Shown piece after piece: positions 50,807 to 64,000 of a DNA stretch of 64,000 nt; the first letter of the stretch is position 1; each line of letters begins with the position of its first letter. Location: contig NOWV01000005.1 in NCBI GenBank assembly GCA_003344405.1, positions 496,001 through 560,000 of the forward strand. Direction: 5' to 3'. Source of the DNA: Trichoplax sp. H2. Lineage: Eukaryota > Placozoa > Uniplacotomia > Trichoplacea. The notes below the pieces were generated by a model. That model saw nothing but the letters and a program-made list of their open reading frames with translations. It was not told the DNA's origin and did no database searches. Made by a program: the position numbers and the translations under genes.

Positions 50807-53800
50807 CATGGTAGAGTCAAAGTTAAGACAACAGCCGAAAAGGAAGCTGAGCGACGTGCTGAGCTGACCAGACGGGCTCATCAATTCGCTCGTGAAACAG
50901 ATGCTATTTTTACTAAGGTAATTAGTTTACTCTGACATAACTAAACATTATTATTCCTTTTCTAGTTTTACACACGTGTGTACCAGTATAACAGAGGCCT
51001 TTATTAATGAATGAATTAATTTTATATTATTAGCATGCAATAATTATTATCATAATCATTCAGCTTTCATATGGATAGCTTTCCTTCATAACGTACTATG
51101 ATTATGTTTTTTATCTGTTTTGTAGCGTAAAAATGGGGAATTAGACGAAAAAATGCTACAGGATAGTCAAAATTTATTAATGCAAAACCCAGATTTCTAT
51201 ACAGTATGGAATATTCGCCGGGAAAGTTTCCTATCATTAGCCGAGATCAAGTATCTAACTGAATATCTTAAATTAATCTTAACCTTTGATACTGCAGTAG
51301 GAAATCATCTCACTAAAAATATCGTACCATTTTGTTAATAAATGGACGAGATGAATTTTGACCTTGTATTCAATTTTTAAATAAGATCTTCATACGAGTA
51401 TTCAAATGGATTTTTAAACAGAAATGATGATGAAATGGAAAAATTATACAATAATGAGCTTGCATTGCTTTTGGCATGTTTGAGAATCAATCCAAAGTCA
51501 TATGGTGTCTGGTGTCATCGAAGGTGGATCATGACACATATGAAATATCCAAACTGGCAACATGAACTAGACTTATGCAATAAATATCTAGAATATGATT
51601 CCAGAAATTGTAAGTAACTCTCATAAACTAACTCTTACTATAGATTATGGATTAAATTGTAATTTATTCGTATGTTAATTATGATTCATAAAGACTTTCG
51701 TTACTGAGAAAGCTAATGCAAAAATGTTATGCTACAGTTCACTGTTGGGATCACAGACGCTTCGTAGTTGCATATACAGAAGGAGTTACAGACGTAACGG
51801 AGTTAGAATATACAATGAAGAAAATTAAGCAAACATTTTCTAATTTTTCTGCTTGGCATTATCGGAGTAAATTACTTCTTAAAGTAAATAATAACCTAGA
51901 AATACCTAGGAAAGATTCTATATGGGTGAAAGAAGGTATAATAGCAACTTTGGCATTTACTATCTGTGGTAGATTTTATTACTAACCTTTAATGTACGCA
52001 AGTGTAGTAATAGTGAAATCATCTATAATACTGACGTTCATGTATTTATCTTGGAAGAACTCGATTACATTATGAATGCTATTTATACTGATCCTAACGA
52101 CCAGAGTGCTTGGCTGTACCATAAATGGTTGCTCGGTAGAGGTTAGCATTGATGACACTAACGCAGAATTGAAGTATTGTATCTGACTTTCCTCATTTAA
52201 TATCTTTATAGAAGAAGTAACTTCCACCATATGCACACTCTATGTTGCAAAGTATGCTGAACATGAAAATTCTCAAATCAGCGTTATGGTAACTTGGTCA
52301 CTTCCGCTAACTGTGGATGAAGCTAACAAAACAGTTATTACTCTAGATGAAAAGCAATTAGACTGTATCTGGAAAAATAATCACAACAACTCTTATGCCT
52401 CTCACATTTGGGTATGAAATATTGCATTACTACATGTGAATTTCATGAATGTTGATCTAGTTGATCAATTGCGTTACAAAATAGCACTTGCTTCTATAAC
52501 AAACTAATCACTTAGAAATTTACTATGTTGTCCATTCATGTATGCGTTGCATCTAATATTTTTATCTTCTTTTAAGTTCAGTTTACATATACTAACTATG
52601 AGTCATGTATGATGATGATTTTAATTACTGATATGTTACTTAAAGTAAAGAATTCTCAGCACACCCAAAGTTAATTAAAATTATCCTAGGATTTGTCAAT
52701 GAGCCTGAAATACACTGATTGAGTGTACCTCCGTTTTACACCGTGAATTGCGTTCGATAATGTGAATGTATTTAAATTATCAAGGTAACCGAGATACAAG
52801 GTATCTCTGGCGAACCTCATGTCATTCATGCTGGATCAAAAGACCACGGATCATTACAAGTACATTTAGAAAAAGGTAGTATCTTTTAACGTTAGACTTT
52901 CACCCCTTTAAACAACCTTTATCTTATTCTCGACTTGTCCGTACATGAGTAAAGCTTTTTCAACATTTGTAGTTTTTATAGTAAATGAAAAAGTCTTTAG
53001 AAGAACGCTGCTTCAACAACCAGCGCGTAAAATCTTTAAAATATTTACTAACGTTTTTATTTGGTAGGGTGTAACAAAGCTTGGGTATTATCAAGAGACG
53101 AGAATATGATCAAGTGCGTCATTCATATGACGTGCAAATATTTATTGATTATGTCCTATATGTTTCATTGATGTAAAATCTTAATATTGACATATTTATG
53201 GAACTTATACAGAGAGAAAATGGCTGTCGAATTAGAAACACTAAATACTCAGAAACAACTATTAGATGAACTATATGAAATTGAACCGGAAAACAAATGT
53301 AATTTATTAAAACAGAATTAGTTATAGTATTAACACTTACTACGGTTCTTTATTAAATTTTATGCTCAAAAACTCCAACCCATCGCAGAATGTGTTTATC
53401 GATATTAACAAAAAGTTTCGTTTGATTTTTACTAGGGTTAACATTATCTCAAATTTACCTCGGTCACGCACTTAATGGCGTCAAACCAGATTATGAATTC
53501 TCGGAAGAAGATTTTGATAGTCTGATTGAAAAATTACTCACGCTCGATCCGAAAAGGAAAGGCTATTATTGTGACTTAAGTAAGCGATTTACATCATTTC
53601 TTTATTCGCTTCATAAGCCATCCAATTTTTAAAAGATAATCGTCTTTCTTTAATATTACTTCGTAAATATAGGAAGTAAGATCATTCTTGAAAGATATAC
53701 TTTAAATTTAATACAAGAACCTTCCTATCAGGTACTAAGAACTTTTACTATCGTAACAAGTGTAAATGCTGATTTATTAACTATTTTTAAATGATCAATA

Positions 53801-54311
53801 TCAGCAACTTAGAAAGATTGACTTATCCAAGAAGCAGTTATCATGTTTGCATTTAATGCACCTTTATTCCCATATAACTGAAATTGATCTGTCGAAGAAT
53901 GAATTAGTGAATCTTGATGACTGTAGCCCACTTTATTGTTTGCGTGTTCTAATTGCAAATGATAACTTGGTTAAAAGTCTGAAAAATATACAATACTTGC
54001 CAAACCTACAAGAACTGCTGTTAAAGAATAATGGTATCCTTTGAATTTATATTTATAATTGTACAGCTTACAAAATGCAATTACTACCATACTACTTTTG
54101 TCGCTAACTATGAATACACATAATTCAGTGAAGTACTTAACAACTTTTCAAAGCCATCACCAACATAGATGACCTGCTGCCTCTGCAAGACAGTGCATCA
54201 ATTAGGTCTCTTGATTTAAGCAATAACCCTATTTCCCAACGAAGAAGTTACCGTCAAGATGTGAAACAACTGTTGCCTCAACTACAGACATTAGATGGAG
54301 AATTAATCTGA
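50807..54311 (+). CDS. RABGGTA: Rab geranylgeranyltransferase alpha subunit (start exon not located)
   Basis: Thirteen coding exons: 50807-50917, 51126-51250, 51422-51609, 51738-51935, 52058-52135, 52212-52411, 52785-52875, 53068-53113, 53213-53298, 53436-53579, 53673-53731, 53805-54033, 54154-54311. They code 570 residues, which with an initiator Met equals 571 (human 567). Known: with RABGGTB and REP it attaches geranylgeranyl groups to Rab GTPases. Seen: HGRVKVKT at the very start (human has Met then HGR), prenyltransferase-alpha repeats ([61 protein letters not shown]), an Ig-like insert, and C-terminal leucine-rich repeats ([42 protein letters not shown]). Met must come from a separate tiny exon ending in ATG, because the in-sequence ATG at 50808 is out of frame. 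The last intron has a U12-type donor, GTATCCTTTG. Confidence 0.93.
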
Positions 54312-55842
54312 GACGGTATAAATAAATATAGACAAAGATATATTAAAGTGCTTTCTTTAGTTGATAGATTTTGCATGAAATTCATTCAACTCCCAGATAT
54401 GATGTATTCAAAAATAAAAATAATTATAATGTACCATTAATTTCACCTGCTATCTATTCATTGTTAGAGAGTTTAATATTTTTAATATTAATGGCTATAT
54501 TCTTGAAAGATTTTGAATGCTGACGTTTATGTTTTCACGAAATAGGAATAGGTAAATTGATCACCAGCACTAATGTAACGTACAAATGTATCATTCACGT
54601 TGTTAATCACTATTCACTGCTGTATCATATTGTTGACGACTACTATAGAATTGAAAATAAAATTTCAATTTCTTTTAACTGTTTGGTAAATTTTATCCTG
54701 TTTAGAGCAATTTATAGCTACTAACGGATACATTAGCCTAATATAAAAAATAAATGTCACCCTTGTGTCCAGATGTCAGTATATCACAGGCAGACAGGCT
54801 TGCTACAAATAAATACAATACACTATATAATCCCTCCATTTGTGTGAGGGCACATGTTTTTAAATTATATGATGTATTAATTGCAGTAATTAATGTAAAT
54901 ACATATCACAGAAATGTAGTTAATCATATACCCGTATAAATATTATCCAATTACGCAATTAGACTTTAGTTATGGATAGTAATCATTCCAATAATATTTT
55001 ATTTTATTTAATGAGATAATTAATTAATGTGCATACGCTACACTGTGTTGTGTATTTCTATTTGTCCGTGTTACGGAATCAAGGCTACTTCAATAACTTC
55101 GTTAGCAAAATGATCCACTTGATTCCAATTACATTAAGTTTTTAAGACTACTCCACAATAAGTTATAAGTAACCTTGGAAAACCAGTTAATATTTCGATC
55201 TACAGAGAATACAAAATCGACATCACTTCTATGGCTTCGTTAGGAAAATAATCTACAACTCTATAATTGTGCTTACTACTTTCGGATGCTGTCGAGTAAT
55301 AGTGTTCCACTGTAGCTCCAACCATAATTACGCCATGATTGCACCGTCTGTACCGTACGTCTGTAACTAGAGCACTATACTACTATATACTGTACAGTAC
55401 AGGACTGCCGCCACCATACTGTACTTAGTAAAGTAGCTCTGCTATTTTTCAACGTATTGTAGAGTATAAATAACAGTCAGATGTAAACCGTCTATAGATG
55501 TACTGTATACTACTACGCGGACAGTAGGTCAATCAAGATATTATTTGTAGTATCTCCGCGTCGCGTTGTTTTAGACATCTCCAATTTCACCATTACAAAA
55601 TCATAACATTTACCCAATTTAATTTTGGTTGTCTTGTTTACCAATCAATATTCTACTTTTAAAGTTGATTTCATTTTAAGATCCTAAAACGAATCAGTAA
55701 TTATCCTATTAATAAAAATTACATCATCAAAATTGTGAATTTGATCATTCAGCAAAGGCCTTCACCCTTCCTCAACACAACGTCCTGTGGTGATTTACTC
55801 TTTTTAGAATCCGGATTTATCTCTACACTCGTTATAACTGCC
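54312..55842. other. intergenic region RABGGTA / membrane protein gene
   Basis: AT-rich; TACTGTAC-type words cluster at 55370-55520. A 61-codon open frame at 54754-54939 has no support. The probable promoter of the following gene lies in the last few hundred bases. Confidence 0.5.
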
Positions 55843-57212
55843 ATGGATGAAGACGATTATGTTACATTATTAATGGCAGACGAGGAATATTGCACTAGCT
55901 GCATAAATCGTGTTAAAGGTAAGACCATAGAATGTGAAAATTCTGTTAGAAAGATATTTTAGTACCGTTGATGACTAGTAAAAAAATTATGAATCCAATC
56001 AGTTTGATATGATGGCCAATTTGGAGAGACCGTTTTCCACTTTTCAAGGCTAATTCCTTCATGAAAATGAAATTGAATACATTTTTTGACCGATTTTAAA
56101 AATTGTCTGCGAAATGGACGTATAAAATACACGTACGCTCACGGTAAAAAAAAAAAAGCATAGTACAGTACTTTACGTAATCGTTCACGATATGAAACTG
56201 ACTGCAGTAACCCATATTTAGTGAAATAGTACTATAGAACTTATTTCCTAATAATAAAACAACCTGATCCCTTAATATGCTTGGTGTACGCAGCGATGAC
56301 ATATACATAATAGGAAAGTTAAAACACAAGACTAATTTGAACAAACTTGAATGCAGATGTACCTGTTAAATGTGTCTTTGCCATAGAGATTATGGTCTGT
56401 ACTGGCTAAGAAACGGACAAGTTTCACAAAGTACAGTACAGTATGGAAAGTTAGCACACCCATTTTACGGTAGTATATTCCTATCGTATATTGGCTTCCT
56501 CTTTAATTTAATGAAAAACTAGGTCATTACACAGCAGTTATCTATTTTGTTATACAGTATAATGACATACATTGATTTACGTATTTCTCAACTTGTATCA
56601 TGAAGTAGGTACAAGTAATGCGATGATATTTATTGATTTATCTGTTGCTTACGTTACTAGAATGTCTGAAAATGATCACAAGAACGATATGCTATTTAGT
56701 TTTAATTGCTCTTTACACCGTAGTGCCTGTCTTCTATGCTATGCAAGGTAAGAGAATATATTAAATTGAATTGATTCATGTGGTAATTATCTAATCAGCT
56801 TTGACTTCATTTTATCTCATTGATCATAGGTTTTTACTTATTCGCTAACGGTTGCCGCCCTCAATATTTCTATTTTGGCCCCGCAACCACATTATTAATG
56901 TCACTATATCTTTTTTCATGCTCAATGATACTGGTGACTTTCTTTGTCCTCTGGAGATTATATCCATCCAGCGTTAACTTGAGACACAATATTGCAAATA
57001 TACTTGCATTTTTCATCGTTATTGGTGTTGGATTTGAGCTAGTTCTGATATATTTTTTACTATTCCAATTTCGTAGCAATGTTACATTCGTCCACATCAC
57101 TTTTTGTAACACTACCTTCTTAAGTGTGGCAACAAGTCCATTCCTCTGCCTTTTGTATATGATTATTAATTCTATTTTCCTACCAATTTTTAGATTTAAC
57201 ATTCTAGAGTAA
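55843..57212 (+). CDS. small four-helix membrane protein, possibly TMEM272-like
   Basis: Three coding exons: 55843-55918, 56661-56747, 56830-57212; 181 residues, phases 1 and 1 close. The ATG gives an acidic, Cys-containing cytosolic start (MDEDDYVTLLMADEEYCTSC). Four hydrophobic segments follow: ICYLVLIALYTVVPVFYAM, TLLMSLYLFSCSMILVTFFV, ILAFFIVIGVGFELVLIYFL and FLCLLYMIINSIFLPIF. Between helices 1 and 2 lies GFYLFANGCRPQ, whose spacing (Pro in helix 1, Gly-x-Tyr-Leu, Cys) recalls the TMEM272-like metazoan family. That resemblance is weak and from memory. No catalytic residues. The internal exon could instead be read from ATG at 56672, giving a 152-residue form. Confidence 0.7.
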
Positions 57213-60200
57213 GAAATTTTTACAATTTCATTAGACCTTTAAAAGACATTGATTATCATAAACAGTTTGTAAGGTAATGATTTTATATGCAACAATTAGG
57301 TAGCTATAATTACATGTATACACATCTATGATGGTATTTGTACTGTATTGTTCTTGTATGACTGAACCTTAGTCGCTCTTTATTACTCTTATATACTACT
57401 GTACCATTTACTGTACATCATAATTTAAGTTTAGTTTATCTATCCATATAATTCATTGCTTCCTGAAATTGAATCATCATTTGTAAATCTCTTATGGCCT
57501 TGGAGCTGCTATTCTAACTAAGGTTGTAAATTCTACTACATCGATAAAGAAAACGACCGTACGATTCAAGTGTAGATAAAAGTAGAATTGGTGATTTCCA
57601 ACGATAAATCCGAATTATTGATGTATACCGGTTATAATAATATTTAACTATGTCCCTTTCAATACTATTCATGATATTGATAAATTATATACATTGTTCT
57701 GTTTTATAATGTAAAGGAAATCAACTGATATGAATTTTCAGTTTGTTCTAGGCCTTGTACAGGTGTGTATGTGCTATTCATCATATACTGTATCTATACA
57801 TACATCATCCAATTATTATTTACTAATGTACGTATACCATGCTCGTGCACCGTGCACAAGTTATCAGATACCCATTAAAGGTACCTCTAAAGTGTATGAT
57901 TTGTAAATAACAATCATCAATATTCGGAAAAATCCTAGAATCAGGATAATGTACAATAATTTTGCTTGATTTAGCTGTAAACTTTACAATTTATCAAGCC
58001 TTCAACGACATCCATACGCATGTATGCATATCGTCTGAAATAGCAGTTATCTCGAGTTCTATCCATATCTATTTATCATTCAATTATGTTATATAAGTAT
58101 ATAATCCGCTGCATTACAGCATATGATCTATACTCCCATTTTTTTACCATTAATCATGAGCAAACACTAACGCTCGAAAAATATGTACAACCGATATATA
58201 TTTTCTCTTATACATACTGTATAGTGCTACAGTATTGATAAGGTACTGATACCAAAATATCTACTGTATACCTAAAAAGGAAATGATGAGGATTCTTGGA
58301 CTTGGTTGATTACTCCATCTACATTAGTTCTACAGCAGTGGTCAACTTTTACTCAATTGATTGATGTCTTCATTGCTTTACCATAATGCACATTAGGATT
58401 AGTGCTTCTTCTATCTGTAGCAGTTTCTCTATAAAAAAATACGACAATTATTCACGCATAATGTGTACAGTAATTCTTAAGCCAACAATCAAGTTGTATC
58501 TCATCACACTCAACATCAGCAAAACTATGCTCTACAAAGTCACATCGCCATAAACTGCTGTAGTTTGGAGATAGTGAATTGTACTAATTTGAGTGATTTG
58601 TATGCAGTGGCTACCACTTGAATTCCAGAAATATAGTATCCATCTAGAAACGGTTTTGTATAGTGTACTCTACGACTTGAGTGATAGCTTTTAGTAGAAT
58701 GGCCAGAAACGTAGTCAACCTTAGGATTATGTTGTAGTGAACGGCCGTTGGCCTCTCTTTCCTTTTAGTACTGTACAAATGGTGGGGATTAGCTTAACGT
58801 CCTATCTAAGTCCTATCGCTTCGCTGACCGAAAGAACACAATTCTAATGTTTAGTAATGTCCTACACAGTACACCCTGAGTTGTTGGGTGGACAGCCATT
58901 TGGCCTCATTTCGTCAGTAAATTGTGTCAAAGACTTGGTTATGGCGAGACTTTAGTATAACGAGAGTGGATTTTGAATTGACTGATTTTTTGTAAATGAA
59001 GTAATATTACATTTGTATCCCATTGGCTGTTACTAAGCTCTGTGGATCCACCTGAAAGAACAACTCCTATAAATACTATACAGTACAGTGTAGCTCTGCT
59101 TGGAAGTAGTAACTTAGATGATCCATGTTATTTCAATGAATACCAATGATTTCGAAAACAGATACGGAAAATCTATGGTATACTGAGTGATTATTTTTCG
59201 ACATTTTCGGCCTCATTGGGTACAGTATTGAAAGTCCGTCTATCCGAGGGGAGTGTCCGGTCGGATTCGGTCCGGCCCAGCCCAGGTCTATCGAGTGGTC
59301 TATGGCTGAGTAGGCTGCGACGTGGATTGCATACAGTATGGTGTAAAGTGTACGGTTCTGGTCTTTCGACATAGCGAAATGACCAGCCGTGGTTCGACTA
59401 ATCGCTGCCATTCTACTGTAGTATTGAAAGTCCGTCTATCCGAGGGGAGTGTCCGGTCGGATTCGGTCCGATCCAGGTCTATCGAGTGGTCTATGGCTGA
59501 GTAGGCTGCGAAGTGGATTGCATACAGTATGGTGTAAAGTGTACGGTTCTGGTCTTTCGGCATAGCGAAATGACCAGTCACGGTTCGACTAATCGCTGCC
59601 ATTCTTGTATTGAAAGTCAGTCTATCCGAGGGGAGTGTCCGGTCGGATTCGGTCCGGCCCAGGTCTTTCGAGTGGTCTATGGCTGAGTAGGCTGCGAAGT
59701 GGATTGCATACAGTATGGTGTAAAGTGTACGGTTCTGGTCTTTCGGTATAGTGAAATGACCAGCAGCGGTTCGACAAATCGCTGCCATTCTAGTATTAAA
59801 AGTCCGTCTATCCGAGGGGAGTGTCCGGTCGGATTCGGTCCGGTCCAGGTCTTTCGAGTGGTCTATGGGCTGAGTAGGCTGCGAAGTGGATTGCATACAG
59901 TATGGTGTAAAGTGTACGGTTCTGGTCTTTCGGCATAGCGAAATGACCAGTCACGGTTCGACTAATCGCTGCCATTCTAGTATTGAAAGTCCGTCTATCC
60001 GAGGGGAGTGTCCGATCCAGATCTTCGAGTGGTCTTATGGCTGAGTAGGCTGCGAAGTGGATTGCATACAGTATGGTGTAAAGTGTACGGTTCTGGTCTT
60101 TCGGTATAGTGAAATGACCAACCGTGGTTCGACTAATCGCTGCCATTCTCCGGCTGTAGCGACGTCACTTCTTCCTTCAAGTACGACGTGCAGCGACGTG

Positions 60201-60270
60201 ACACTTCAGTCGCCTCACTCGTACTCTTAAACCATGGTAACAGCCTGGTGTGTCTTCACCAACGGGATAC
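57213..60270. other. intergenic region with GC-richer minisatellite
   Basis: 57213-59200 is AT-rich with no gene seen. A tandem array occupies 59226-60149, and the 120 bases after it lead into the lysyl-tRNA synthetase leader, so the array sits in or next to that promoter. Confidence 0.55.
59226..60149. repeat. minisatellite, five copies of about 186 bp
   Basis: Units start near 59226, 59422, 59608, 59793 and 59980, each TATTGAAAGTCCGTCTATCC then GGGGAGTGTCCGGTCGG and ending TCGACTAATCGCTGCCATTC. Copies are nearly identical and clearly GC-richer than flanking DNA, so the array is young. The period is close to 62 codons, so a minus-strand frame stays open across copies (up to about 198 codons); with no start context or domain this is best read as a by-product of the repeat. 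Confidence 0.92.

Positions 60271-64000
<3,730 letters not shown>

Noticed and set aside
51999-52057. Alternative 5' extension of RABGGTA exon 52058-52135 from an acceptor at 51997-51998
   Set aside because: Phase mismatch with the donor at 51936; the acceptor at 52056-52057 restores [20 protein letters not shown], matching the family without extra residues.
59300-60146. Long minus-strand open frames (198 and 112 codons) in the 186-bp array
   Set aside because: The openness is explained by a repeat period near a multiple of three; no start context, splice sites or recognised domain.

Overview
This is an AT-rich nuclear window from an animal. The genes are intron-rich, with many introns of about 60-400 bases, and the proteins are strikingly close to human orthologues in length and domain order. 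Gene density is high at roughly one gene per 5-6 kb. This fits an early-branching metazoan with a compact genome, most likely a placozoan (Trichoplax type); the species call is inference. No viral, bacterial or CRISPR features were seen. Gene models were built by hand from reading frame, splice sites and remembered family sequences, and the exon phases close exactly in every model given high confidence.

Layout. Left edge: a possible partial + exon, then the 3' exon of a WWE-domain gene (-). A repeat- and palindrome-rich gap follows to 5.3 kb. Next come an ankyrin/armadillo gene like ANKAR (+, 5304-8106), CIAO2B (-, 9137-11413) with a tRNA-Ala(UGC) inside its intron 2, OXA1L (+, 12350-14133), TTC5 (-, 14988-18269), a CNBD1-like cyclic-nucleotide-binding-fold gene (+, 19801-24374), an SLC10A7-like transporter (-, 26164-29471), an ATMIN/ASCIZ-like zinc-finger gene (-, 32199-34682), some unidentified exons (+, 36796-38091), SLC66A2 (+, 38901-40498), WDR59 (-, 41899-47926), RABGGTA (+, 50807-54311), a small four-helix membrane protein (+, 55843-57212) and the 5' two-thirds of lysyl-tRNA synthetase (+, from 60271, running off the right edge).

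The genes do not form one pathway. Themes do recur: mitochondria and Fe-S assembly (OXA1L and CIAO2B are divergent neighbours; LysRS appears dual-targeted), membrane trafficking and lysosomal signalling (RABGGTA, WDR59, SLC66A2), and transcription or stress factors (TTC5, ATMIN).

The most unusual observations are about RNA processing: an AT-AC U12-type intron in CIAO2B, a U12-type GT-AG intron in RABGGTA, a GC-AG intron in WDR59, and an in-frame N-terminal mitochondrial leader in LysRS that carries its own optional 99-base intron. Intergenic DNA holds four tandem-repeat arrays, several near-perfect hairpins (two sharing the same ends, MITE-like) and a recurring TACAGTA/TACTGTA word.
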